Below, piece after piece: positions 1-7,884 of a stretch of 18,002 nucleotides of DNA. How positions within the stretch are numbered: position 1 is the stretch's first letter; the number at the start of each line of letters is the position of its first letter. Under the pieces are notes generated by a model. The model had not been told where the DNA came from. It did not search any database and saw only the letters and a list, made by a program, of their open reading frames with translations. Position numbers and translations under genes: made by a program. Source of the stretch: JAKVCB01 sp963578605 (lineage in GTDB: Bacteria; Planctomycetota; Planctomycetia; Pirellulales; Lacipirellulaceae); NCBI GenBank assembly GCA_963578605.1, contig CAUZEA010000109.1, positions 1-18,002 of the forward strand. Direction: 5' to 3'.

Positions 1-71
1 GGCTTCCCTCCGCTGCAAAGGTTGCTTCGGCTACGCCTCAGCAATCTTCTCCGCTACGGCAAGCCAGCGGA
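1..71. repeat. Imperfect palindromic, possibly dispersed intergenic repeat
   Basis: The first 71 bases look like a repeat-type intergenic element rather than a gene. TCCGCTG at 9-15 is the exact reverse complement of CAGCGGA at 65-71. Between them lie two related blocks, TCGGCTACGCC and CCGCTACGGC. GGCTTCCC at 1-8 is also complementary to GGGAAGCC at 116-123. Reading frame 1 is open from the window edge to a TAG at 76-78, and frame 2 is open to about 133. Both give low-complexity Arg/Leu/Ser-rich peptides without a recognisable fold, so I do not call a gene. It could be one copy of a dispersed palindromic repeat, or the tail of an element starting outside the window. Positions 72-181 hold nothing else I can name apart from a purine-rich AGGGAGG at 161-167. 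Confidence 0.3.
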
Positions 72-181
72 TCCCTAGACCTAGATTTTCTCATAGGCCC
101 TGGATCATAGATCGGGGGAAGCCCATGCTTTGACGAGCGAAGCGGTTCGGGTTAGGGTGCAGGGAGGTTCGTTCCCAACCG

Positions 182-2209
182 ATGACACAGGTTTCCATGT
201 CCCGTTGCCTCCGCTTCGAGCTGTTTGCCCTGTTGATCTTGAGCATCCATCAGCCTGCGCACCCACAGGCGATGGGAGAGCCCGATTGTGGCCAGCCCGG
301 GGATCGCATGATCCAAGCTTATCTGCAGCGGCAGACCGAGCAGATCCACACCCGCTTTCAGGATGACATCGAGTCGCTTAAAAAATGGAAAAGGCTTCGC
401 CCGAAGTACCGGGAAGAATATTTTGAGATGCTCGGGCTTCGGCCACTTCCACAAAAAACACCATTGGAGGCAACCGTCACGGGAACGTACCAGGGCAACG
501 GCTTTGTGGTCGACATGGTTCATTACCAAAGCCGTCCGGGACTGTATGTGACGGGCAATCTCTATCGGCCCGCCAACGTCGAACCGGGCCAGCGACTTCC
601 CGCCGTGCTTTATGTGTGTGGGCATGCGGCCAACGGACGCGACGGGAACAAGACATCGTACCAATCGCATGGGATCTGGTTTGCCCGGCATGGTTACCTT
701 TGCCTGGTGGTCGATACTCTGCAGATGGGAGAAATCGCGGCGATTCATCATGGCACCTATCGTGAACAGCGCTGGTGGTGGCATTCCCGTGGCTACACGT
801 CCGCGGGAGTTGAATGTTGGAACGGGGTGCGCGGGATTGATTACCTGGTGAGTCGCAACGACGTGGACCCGCGCCGCATTGCGGTCACCGGGATCAGCGG
901 TGGCGGAGCCGCCACCTTTTGGATCGCCGCGGCAGACAAGCGTGTGAAGGTGGCGGTCCCGGTAAGCGGCATGGCAGACCTTCCGTCGTATGTCACCGGT
1001 CGCGTGATCAAGGGACATTGTGATTGCATGTTCTTGTACAACACTTACCAGTGGCCATGGACACGTATCGCAGCGCTCATCGCCCCGCGGCCCCTGTTAT
1101 TTGTCAACAGTGACCAGGACAACATCTTTCCCATGGATGCCAATGAAAGAGTGATCAATCGACTGGACCGAATCTACAGCTTGTACGGGGCTGGTGACAT
1201 GGTTGCGGCGGTGGTCAGCATTGGCGGGCACGCTTATCGAGAAGACATCCGTAAAGCGACGTTTCGCTTTATCAACCTCCACCTGAAAAACGATCCCCGT
1301 GTTGTCGCCGACAGCGAAGTCGACCTGGTGACCGGGCCTTATGCCAAACGGATTTTTCCGATTGCCCCGGAGCAGCTTCGGGTTTTTCCCCAGGACAGTG
1401 ACATTCCCACAGATCAGCTAAATACCACGATCGATGAACACTTTGTCCCGATCGCCAGAGGAACACGGCCCAACAAAGGCGAGTTTGACGACTGGAAGCA
1501 AGACCTTTTGGCCCAATTGCGCGAAAAGTCTTTTCGCAGCCTGCCCAAGCGAATACCCCCCGCCAGGTTGCTTGAGGAATCGGAAGAGCACGTGCGTTTG
1601 GAGACCGAACCAGGAATCCAAATCAAGCTGCGAGATGGCTCACCGCTGGAACCTGCCGGAGACGTCAAGCGACTTCTTGTGGTGGTTACCAATCCGGAGG
1701 CCGACTCGCCTGTTCCGGACTGGTTGCAGCAGACGATTGAGGTTGGCGACAAAGTCTATTTTTGCGATGTGCGAGGTGTTCACGCAACGCGCTGGACCTC
1801 GACCAATCCACCAAACTACGTCGAGCGGTCGGTGGTGTTGCTGGGCCGCACCGTCGATTCGGGTCGCCTCTGGGATGTCGTGGCCACGATGCGCTACCTG
1901 GATGACCACCACGGTGGAAAAATCCCCATCCACGTGCTTGGTGACGGCCGTTTCGGTATGATTGGTGCGTACGCGGCATTGCTGGAACCCAAAATCGCAG
2001 GTGTCACGCTGAACAAGCCGCCCGCCACACACATGTCATCCGGTTCACCGCAATTCTTGAATGTGCTGCGCGTGTGCGACATTCCCGACGTGCTCGGCAT
2101 GCTTGCTCCCAGGCCACTTACGGTCTACGCCCCGCAAGGTAAGTTGGTGGAAAAGGTTTGCGCCATTTACGGGGCCGCCGGCGCATCGTCGCGGCTTGTC
2201 ATCCGCTGA
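182..2209 (+). CDS. Secreted two-domain alpha/beta-hydrolase esterase (acetylxylan-esterase-like)
   Basis: This 675-residue protein is predicted to be an exported carbohydrate esterase. The start at 182 gives a Sec signal peptide (hydrophobic FELFALLILSI near residues 12-22, then HPQA). AGGGAGG lies 14 bases upstream, rather far, so the ATG at 197 is an alternative. The first alpha/beta-hydrolase domain (about residues 60-375) has a nucleophile elbow GISGG with Ser239, an acid region after APRPLLFVNSDQDN with Asp311 or Asp313, and a catalytic-type His350 in GGHAYRED, so the triad looks complete. Residues about 400-675 resemble a second copy of the fold, ending in MLAPRPLTVYAPQG. Its elbow position reads GDGRFG, with Arg590 where Ser should be, so this half is probably non-catalytic. 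Related planctomycete proteins are annotated as acetylxylan esterases. It is the first gene of a run of secreted glycoside-hydrolase-like genes, which fits deacylation of a polysaccharide. Fold confidence is high; substrate is unknown. Confidence 0.85.
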   Translation: MTQVSMSRCLRFELFALLILSIHQPAHPQAMGEPDCGQPGDRMIQAYLQRQTEQIHTRFQDDIESLKKWKRLRPKYREEYFEMLGLRPLPQKTPLEATVTGTYQGNGFVVDMVHYQSRPGLYVTGNLYRPANVEPGQRLPAVLYVCGHAANGRDGNKTSYQSHGIWFARHGYLCLVVDTLQMGEIAAIHHGTYREQRWWWHSRGYTSAGVECWNGVRGIDYLVSRNDVDPRRIAVTGISGGGAATFWIAAADKRVKVAVPVSGMADLPSYVTGRVIKGHCDCMFLYNTYQWPWTRIAALIAPRPLLFVNSDQDNIFPMDANERVINRLDRIYSLYGAGDMVAAVVSIGGHAYREDIRKATFRFINLHLKNDPRVVADSEVDLVTGPYAKRIFPIAPEQLRVFPQDSDIPTDQLNTTIDEHFVPIARGTRPNKGEFDDWKQDLLAQLREKSFRSLPKRIPPARLLEESEEHVRLETEPGIQIKLRDGSPLEPAGDVKRLLVVVTNPEADSPVPDWLQQTIEVGDKVYFCDVRGVHATRWTSTNPPNYVERSVVLLGRTVDSGRLWDVVATMRYLDDHHGGKIPIHVLGDGRFGMIGAYAALLEPKIAGVTLNKPPATHMSSGSPQFLNVLRVCDIPDVLGMLAPRPLTVYAPQGKLVEKVCAIYGAAGASSRLVIR

Positions 2210-2296
2210 GCAGATTTCAAGATCGGCACTTGGCTGGAGAAGAAGTGGCACTGCTTGATGGGACTGGAGTTGGTCGCGTGTGACCTTGCCAGGGTG

Positions 2297-2338
2297 TATA
2301 CTAAACCCGCGGGGAGCTAATCCAAATGCCACGCGGGT
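2297..2338 (+). promoter_or_regulatory. Possible promoter -10 (TATACT) with a downstream inverted repeat
   Basis: Between the esterase and the DUF2961 gene there is a TATACT hexamer at 2297-2302. It is followed at once by a perfect 7-base inverted repeat, ACCCGCG at 2305-2311 and CGCGGGT at 2332-2338, separated by 20 bases. The expected start of transcription falls inside the left arm, so the repeat could be an operator or a 5'-leader hairpin. No good -35 hexamer is present at the usual spacing. TTGGTC at 2270-2275 is 21 bases away, which is too far, so the promoter call is weak. The inverted repeat itself is directly visible. Confidence 0.3.
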
Positions 2339-2415
2339 ATCATGAAGGGTCTGTGATAAAACAACCGTCCAGAGGCTTTTTCGCCAAGGTTTCTGGTTGC
2401 CTGGGAGAATCAGAA

Positions 2416-3984
2416 ATGAAGAAAAACAGAGTTGGTGTCCTTGCGACTCTTGTTGCTGGTTTGCTGAACCTGGCTTTCCAAAATTGTTCGGGCCAGCAAA
2501 CCGGCTTGGATTTGAAGTTGCCTGAAGTTGCCGTCTCCAGGAGAGCATCGGTGGCCACGACGATGCTTCCCAAGTCCAAGAGAACCTTTGCCCGGTTGAC
2601 CGGACCAGGGTGCATTAAGCATATTTGGGCCAGCCATTCACTGCCCCAGAAACACAGCAGTCGCAACTCGATTATTCGTATCTATTTTGATGATGAGCCG
2701 GTCCCGTATGTCGAGGCGCCTTCGGGGGATTTCTTTGGTGTGATGCACGGCAAGCCTTGGTATCCGATCAACACACCGTTTCTCTCGGTCCAGGCCGAGA
2801 TTTCTTTCAACTGCTATTTCCCAATGCCTTTCGCCAAGTCGGCACGTGTTGAATTCGAAGCTGGTGACGAGTCGCAAATTGTCTTCTGCATGGTCGACTG
2901 GGAGGAATTTCCAGGCCAGCAGCTGGAGGAAAAACGCCGCTTTTGCGCCCGTTGGCGGCGCGAGTTCCCGACGGAGCGGTTCGGTCAAAATTTTCTGATG
3001 TTCGATGCCGATGGTCCGGGCCAGCTGGTGGGCTACGTCTTTGGTTTGCGATTGCTCGACTACACCGATCGCTGGAGCCATGGGGGCGCGGACAACATCT
3101 ACATCGATGGCGATGGAGAACATCCCAGTTACATTCGTGGCATTGGGGGTGAAGATACCTTTGCCACTTCCGATGGTGGTTCGCTACACCCGCCGACAAC
3201 GCATCTGAACTCATCGATGCCGCTGTTTGAGCACTTCGACGACGGCAAGGCCCGCCCGTCAAAAAACATTACCGGGTACCGCTTTTTCCACAACGATCGG
3301 ATTCACTTTCAAAAATCGATCCAGATGCGTTTTGGATGCATGAGCAACGACATTTGTGCCACCGTCTATTGGTATCAGGAAGGGCCGGTTCGACCTTATT
3401 TTGAGATGCCCGACTTTTCGCATCTTGTTCCCGGCAAGGAGAGCAAAGAGATTCCTCGTGGATCCCATGATTTGCCAATTCCAGACAGTGGTTCCTGGTG
3501 GATTTCCGAAGCGTCCCACACCGACGAAGTAGCGGTTGCGGCACAAACACCATTGGATCCGGGCGAGTCGATCGATCCAGCCGTTTGGAAACGGCTGGGC
3601 GCGATGCATGGTTTCATCAGTTTTCTGCATGCCCGCCGGCCAAACCCACGGGGATCGGGAATTTATATCCACTCGGGTGCGGCCTCGGCGCGAAGTGTGC
3701 TGTGGGCAAGCTCAGACATGACCGCCAGGGTGCAACTGGCCTGGGACGATCGGCTGGTCTTGAGGGTCAACGACGCGGCTCCCATCGATTTGGGACATCG
3801 CGACAGTTTTGGCAGCCGCACGGTCGATGTGCCCTTGAAAAAAGGGGATAATGTGGTCGACATCACCTTGAGCAATACCCAGAACTTCAATCATGGAGGG
3901 TGGGCCTTTGCGTTTAAGGCAACGACCCCCGATGGTGAAGTGTTGGTGCCACATGCCCCGGTTACCGAAACGGAAAACCCGTAG
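2416..3984 (+). CDS. Secreted DUF2961 (GH172-type) glycoside hydrolase-like protein
   Basis: The open frame extends back to 2326, but the ATG at 2416 is preferred. GGGAGA sits seven bases upstream, and the start gives a clean signal peptide (MKKNRVGVLATLVAGLL..), with a 522-residue product. DUF2961 hallmarks follow in order: EAPSGDFFG at residues 100-108, a SFNCYFPMPF segment near 130-139, and DGDGEHPSYIRGIGGEDTF at 231-249 with Glu235 and Glu246. DUF2961 corresponds to CAZy GH172, whose characterised members act on fructo- and arabino-furanosides; whether that applies here is unknown. Residues about 395-522 look like an additional beta-sandwich module (LAWDDRLVLRVND..KKGDNVVDITLSNT), plausibly carbohydrate binding. 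The gene lies 206 bases after the esterase and 94 bases before the next gene, on the same strand. The family call is firm; the substrate is not. Confidence 0.88.
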   Translation: MKKNRVGVLATLVAGLLNLAFQNCSGQQTGLDLKLPEVAVSRRASVATTMLPKSKRTFARLTGPGCIKHIWASHSLPQKHSSRNSIIRIYFDDEPVPYVEAPSGDFFGVMHGKPWYPINTPFLSVQAEISFNCYFPMPFAKSARVEFEAGDESQIVFCMVDWEEFPGQQLEEKRRFCARWRREFPTERFGQNFLMFDADGPGQLVGYVFGLRLLDYTDRWSHGGADNIYIDGDGEHPSYIRGIGGEDTFATSDGGSLHPPTTHLNSSMPLFEHFDDGKARPSKNITGYRFFHNDRIHFQKSIQMRFGCMSNDICATVYWYQEGPVRPYFEMPDFSHLVPGKESKEIPRGSHDLPIPDSGSWWISEASHTDEVAVAAQTPLDPGESIDPAVWKRLGAMHGFISFLHARRPNPRGSGIYIHSGAASARSVLWASSDMTARVQLAWDDRLVLRVNDAAPIDLGHRDSFGSRTVDVPLKKGDNVVDITLSNTQNFNHGGWAFAFKATTPDGEVLVPHAPVTETENP

Positions 3985-4063
3985 GTAGCCTGCTGCTTGA
4001 ATATTCCTGCCGATCCTGGGTGAGTGTTTCCTGGCGACTAATTGATTGTTTCCGGCAAAATGA

Positions 4064-4072
4064 AAAAAGGAG
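4064..4072 (+). promoter_or_regulatory. Strong ribosome-binding site fixing a GTG start
   Basis: AAAAAGGAG ends six bases before a GTG at 4079. A nearby ATG at 4060 is in another frame. The strong Shine-Dalgarno sequence and the hydrophobic signal peptide that follows make GTG 4079 the best start for the downstream gene. Confidence 0.6.
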
Positions 4073-4078
4073 TGAATC

Positions 4079-6055
4079 GTGTTGACCCGACTGTGTTGGA
4101 GTAGTTCCCTGGTTGCCGTGGCCGTGGTTTTCTGGACCGGTACGGGTGGCGGCCCCAATGGCCTCTGTGGCGACGAGCTTTCGGTGCATGACGTGGGTGA
4201 GTACGCAGCCGTGCCGTGGGGCAAAACGGGTGAAACGTTTGACGCGGGTGGACGAATGGATCGCGTGCGCGACCTAAACCTCTCGATCGCATCGATCAAT
4301 TTGAATTGGCTGATCGACCAGGAGGGGAATGTCTCGCAGGAAGGGCTGGAGGATTGGGCCCGCACTGCCAGGTGGGGCCGGGAGCAGGGCAAAAAGCTGC
4401 TGCCACGTGTTTATTTCTGGGATGGGAACGATCGGTTCACAGGAGAGATGCGCGATGTCGAGGTCTATTGGAACCGCCTCGACCTCTACTTGTCGACCAC
4501 CGATCCGGCCGACTTGTATGGAATTTGCCTTGCCGAGGAAAATGTCTGGTACGCCGGGCGGGAAAAAATCCTTGCAGAGCTCTATCATCGGATTAAAGCC
4601 AAGTACGACATTGATGTCTGGCAGTGGTGGTCCCCCTACAGTGGTTTTCCCGACAGTGGAGGGTGGATTCCTGCCGACGGCTGGATTGTCGATCCGTACT
4701 GGATCGGAACCAAGCCGTTTCGAAGGTATGTGCGGAAGTATTTTATTTCCGGAAAGCCGCAGGTTGTGATGCCAGGTGTCACCGCTGCCCTGGCCAAAGA
4801 CAAGGTTCCTTCACCACCGCTGGAGCGGGTAGCTACCCTGGATCAGCTGGAGGTGGCCGTGGAATTTAATTTGCCAGTCGCATTTTACTGGATCTATGGT
4901 CAAAGTGCCGGCTTTGGTTGCCAGCGCGGGAGCATGGTCACGGAACTCGATCGCATCAATCACGTTGTCTGGAATTACACCGACCGCGTGCGACAGTTAC
5001 CCGAGGATTACAACGGCTTGCCCTCGGCCGATATCGGCTATGGCGATATTCTTGCTATGGAGGCCGCCGAAGAAAACCAGTTGCTCTACAGCGACGATTT
5101 CAGCCAAATCAAGTGCGTCGACGATGCAGTGACCATGACTGGGTTTCGTGACCTGGTGATGGAGGGGAAAACAGTGCTGGCGCGTGGCTTTCACGGCCGC
5201 AATGTTGATGCCAGCCTTGTTTACCAGTTTGCAGGCGACCTCCAGGCTCATCATCCCGAGGTGACGCTCACAGCCATTGCCGACCCGGCGCTCCACGGCC
5301 GGGCTGAAGTTTCGGTTTCGGTCGATGGCAAAGAGTGGCTGCACGAGGTTCAAGCCACGAGTGGGACCGAAACATTGCAGTTAAGTACTGAGGGCGATTC
5401 GCGCTTCGACGCGTGCAACCAGTTCTGGGTGCGGATTCGGCTGCTCGGGGATCCCGGTACGATCGCAAAGCCGCCAATTCAAATCGATGACCTGAAGATC
5501 AAGGCGAACCTCTCGGAGCCTGCCGCGAAGGTTGTCGAACTCGAGTCGCTCAAAAGCTCACCTCAACAACTGGTTTGGAACGAAGACTTCCAGACCAACA
5601 AGTACCTGTGGGAGGCGGAAGTGACCGACCCGCAACACCTGGAATGGGAGCCTGGATCCCTCGCGGTACGGATGCGACCGGGCGGCTCAAGCCCGGTTCT
5701 GATCTGGAAAGTGGAATCCGACACCCCGGTCGAAAACATCCAGATCGATGTGCAATGCCTGGCGAACCATTTTCTGTCAACCGACCATTATCTCGATGTT
5801 TCGCGTGACGGTAAAACGTGGCAGCACGAAGTGAGTACCGAGTCGATGAAGTTAAAGTACAAGGCAAGTGGGATCGTGGATGAAGGTCTCCAGGTTGATC
5901 TTTCGGGTGCGCCTGAATTCACCGGAGTCGATACGTTTTACGTGCGTTTGCGCCCCTGGACCGGTAGCACGGTACGCCAGGAGAAACACCGGGTACACCC
6001 GTACGAGTCGGGGATCATCGAATCGATCGAGGTGACCGCCTCGGTGAGTCATTAG
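4079..6055 (+). CDS. Secreted putative glycoside hydrolase of unassigned family, with two C-terminal sandwich repeats
   Basis: This 658-residue protein (GTG start with a strong Shine-Dalgarno sequence) begins with a signal peptide ending near the GLCGDE segment. Residues about 40-320 have the feel of a (beta/alpha)8 barrel. They hold repeated strand-end motifs such as LNLSIASINLNWLID, KKLLPRVYFWDG, LYGICLAEENVW (Glu153, Glu154), DVWQWWSPYSGF, IVDPYW and VEFNLPVAFYWIYG (Glu262). Abundant Trp and Tyr at these ends suggest a saccharide cleft, but I cannot match the barrel to a named family. Residues about 335-474 and 498-658 are two related beta-sandwich modules, each starting with an aromatic-x(2)-DDF/EDF motif. 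They share VDGKEWLHEV at 415-424 and RDGKTWQHEV at 576-585. The gene sits 94 bases after the DUF2961 gene and 130 bases before the propeller gene. A carbohydrate-active role is inferred from architecture and context; catalytic residues are not established. Confidence 0.75.
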   Translation: MLTRLCWSSSLVAVAVVFWTGTGGGPNGLCGDELSVHDVGEYAAVPWGKTGETFDAGGRMDRVRDLNLSIASINLNWLIDQEGNVSQEGLEDWARTARWGREQGKKLLPRVYFWDGNDRFTGEMRDVEVYWNRLDLYLSTTDPADLYGICLAEENVWYAGREKILAELYHRIKAKYDIDVWQWWSPYSGFPDSGGWIPADGWIVDPYWIGTKPFRRYVRKYFISGKPQVVMPGVTAALAKDKVPSPPLERVATLDQLEVAVEFNLPVAFYWIYGQSAGFGCQRGSMVTELDRINHVVWNYTDRVRQLPEDYNGLPSADIGYGDILAMEAAEENQLLYSDDFSQIKCVDDAVTMTGFRDLVMEGKTVLARGFHGRNVDASLVYQFAGDLQAHHPEVTLTAIADPALHGRAEVSVSVDGKEWLHEVQATSGTETLQLSTEGDSRFDACNQFWVRIRLLGDPGTIAKPPIQIDDLKIKANLSEPAAKVVELESLKSSPQQLVWNEDFQTNKYLWEAEVTDPQHLEWEPGSLAVRMRPGGSSPVLIWKVESDTPVENIQIDVQCLANHFLSTDHYLDVSRDGKTWQHEVSTESMKLKYKASGIVDEGLQVDLSGAPEFTGVDTFYVRLRPWTGSTVRQEKHRVHPYESGIIESIEVTASVSH

Positions 6056-6185
6056 ACCAGGTAACTGTCGGCAGGATTGCCAGGCCGGCTTTTGTGTCGC
6101 CGCATGCCAAGCTGGAGAGTGGCAAAAGTCAAAAAAACCGAATCGAGCCACGCAGGTACCAGAAAATTGGGGAAGGATAACAACC

Positions 6186-7763
6186 ATGAAACATATTCTG
6201 GGTGATCGATCTGGAAAATTATGGATTGCGGCGATGGTACTTGCCGTACTGGGGTTTTGGGGTGAAACCGGGTTGGGCATGATTTACCGGCCGGTGAAGT
6301 CGCGTTCCTTGTGGGACGTGTGGGTTCTTCACCACGAGGGACTCTATTACCTCTACTACCTTTCGATTACCGGCAGCGACTGCGATGGTATCAGCCTGGC
6401 GACTTCGGTCGATGGAGTCCACTGGGATGAAGTTGGCGAAGTGATTGAGCAAGCCGACGATGCGGTCTGGTGTGGCGGAGTCGCGACTTTTTGGAAGGTC
6501 AACAGTACGGGCCAGGACGAGTCTGGGCCGCAGAAATTTTTCACCAACTTCTCCGAATGGCGCGGACCGACCAAAACCACCGGGCAGCAAGCCATCTTTT
6601 TCGCCGAATCGGACGACCTGGTGAATTGGAAACACCTGGGCAATAAGTACGAGTTCAAGCCCGACACCCGCTGGTACAAAATTGACGATGGGGTGAAAAG
6701 TCGCTGGGATGGCATGTGTACCATCGAGCGTCCAGGCGGGGGTTACTATGGATATTTAACGGCCTGTTCCAACCAGCCGGACATTGCGTTGGCCCGTGAT
6801 GGGTCGACCTTGTCGTTTGGGTTTGCTCATAGTCCCGACACGCTGCAGTGGGAAGCGCTCCGGCCGCCCGAGATCGAGTGGGAGGGAAAAATCGACGCAT
6901 TGACCACCACTGAAAAGCCGGCCAAGGCATTTCGGGCGATGTCGGTGGGCGATGTCCAGCAGATCAATGGCAAGATTTACCTCCTAAACACGACTTCCGC
7001 CGTACTGGTTGCCGACCGGCCCGAGGGGCCGTTTCGTCCGGCGGCCAGGAACCTGGTTTTGATCCCCGAACGGAAGGGCCGCGGGAACCGGTTTCCCCGT
7101 TTTGTCCGTGCGCCCGAGGGACTGCTCTATGCGCACCATGATCACGGTCCGGCAGCCCGCGTTCACTGTGCGCCCATCAAGCGTGTTGTTGGGGAGGAAG
7201 ATGGAACGATTTGGCTCGCTTATTGGAACGGTAATGACAAGGTCAAGGGACCGGCCATTGATCTGAAGCTTCCCGAAGTCGCGGCTGAACCCCGGGGGCT
7301 TTCGATGTTTGAAAACAACTTCGACACCGATCGGGGCGTTATCGTCGAAGGGACGATGACCCTGCCGTCAGGCCCGGACGAAAAATCGCCAGGACTGGCC
7401 ATCGAGTGTCGCGGCGGGGAAGTGGTCGCCATTGAAGTTGGCCCCGGTGGTGTCACGGAGATTGGTGTCCTTAACGAAGACCATTTGGGGTTTGATCGCA
7501 AGGGTACGTTTGACCGCGAGATGGAATTTGGCAAGACCGCCAGTTTTCGGTTGCTCCTGCGGAGTGGGCTGTTGGAGTTCTATTTGGGCGCGCCTCCAAC
7601 AAAACAAAGCGCGTTGGGAGGGCCCATGGGCGAGATTTTAATCCAGTGTTATGCGTTGCCCGAGCGGGCGTCTGGAAAAGTCGGCCTTGTCACCGGAGCC
7701 AACAAGCAAGCGGTCCGGCAGGTGAGGGCCTGGGAAATGAGCCTGCCCCCGGTTCCCGAGTAA
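6186..7763 (+). CDS. Secreted beta-propeller glycoside hydrolase-like protein (GH43/GH32 superfamily type)
   Basis: The ATG at 6186 has GGAAGGA eight bases upstream and gives a 525-residue protein with a signal peptide (WIAAMVLAVLGF near residues 13-24). Residues about 35-350 show propeller-type repeats: RSLWDVWVLHHEGLYYLYYL (Asp44), GISLATSVDGVHWDEVG, AIFFAESDDLVNWKHLG, RWDGMCTIERPGGGYYGYLTA (Asp175, Glu181) and VQQINGKIYLLNT. Paired 'S.D...W' segments and acidic residues at blade starts are typical of five-bladed GH43/GH32/GH62-type enzymes. Residues about 365-525 form a C-terminal beta-sandwich (NNFDTDRGVIVEGTMTL, SFRLLLRSGLLEFYL, ILIQCYALP, GKVGLV) of the kind appended to such propellers. 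About 16 residues (GAPPTKQSALGGPMGE) are inserted in the loop between EFYL and ILIQCY. It is the fourth gene of the cluster. The enzyme superfamily is probable; linkage specificity is unknown. Confidence 0.78.
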   Translation: MKHILGDRSGKLWIAAMVLAVLGFWGETGLGMIYRPVKSRSLWDVWVLHHEGLYYLYYLSITGSDCDGISLATSVDGVHWDEVGEVIEQADDAVWCGGVATFWKVNSTGQDESGPQKFFTNFSEWRGPTKTTGQQAIFFAESDDLVNWKHLGNKYEFKPDTRWYKIDDGVKSRWDGMCTIERPGGGYYGYLTACSNQPDIALARDGSTLSFGFAHSPDTLQWEALRPPEIEWEGKIDALTTTEKPAKAFRAMSVGDVQQINGKIYLLNTTSAVLVADRPEGPFRPAARNLVLIPERKGRGNRFPRFVRAPEGLLYAHHDHGPAARVHCAPIKRVVGEEDGTIWLAYWNGNDKVKGPAIDLKLPEVAAEPRGLSMFENNFDTDRGVIVEGTMTLPSGPDEKSPGLAIECRGGEVVAIEVGPGGVTEIGVLNEDHLGFDRKGTFDREMEFGKTASFRLLLRSGLLEFYLGAPPTKQSALGGPMGEILIQCYALPERASGKVGLVTGANKQAVRQVRAWEMSLPPVPE

Positions 7764-7884
7764 CCGGTGGGGGGGGCAAACCGAGTTACATTGCCTGCGA
7801 CGAATTTGTTTGCTGCATCACGTTTTTTCGCATAGAGCCCACGGTTTCCGGATGTGGCTAACACGACCACAATTTGAAAACAGC

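Noticed and set aside
152..1018. A 288-codon minus-strand open frame opposite the esterase gene
   Set aside because: It is antisense to a well-supported alpha/beta-hydrolase with intact catalytic motifs; its own translation shows no family motifs.
1434..1961. A 175-codon + strand frame inside the esterase gene
   Set aside because: It is an out-of-frame shadow of the C-terminal half of the esterase, and its translation is low-complexity Arg/Ser/Pro-rich.
6056..6185. A terminator or promoter between the barrel and propeller genes
   Set aside because: Only a 4-bp stem (GGCA/TGCC) and a TTTTG follow the stop codon, and no hexamer pair with suitable spacing is visible.
2490..7300. A shared DLKLPEVA peptide in the DUF2961 protein (near its N-terminus) and the propeller protein (before its C-terminal module)
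   Set aside because: Eight residues match, but the flanking residues and the codons differ and the domains are unrelated, so coincidence is the simpler explanation.
7769..7776. A run of eight G residues between the propeller and GH42-like genes as a phase-variation tract
   Set aside because: It lies just after a stop codon and before the chosen start of the next gene, so length changes would not shift either reading frame; a sequencing-length error is equally possible.
7810..7884. The 25-codon upstream extension of the GH42-like gene from a TTG
   Set aside because: It would bury the signal peptide behind a charged, non-hydrophobic extension, whereas the ATG at 7885 gives a standard signal sequence.
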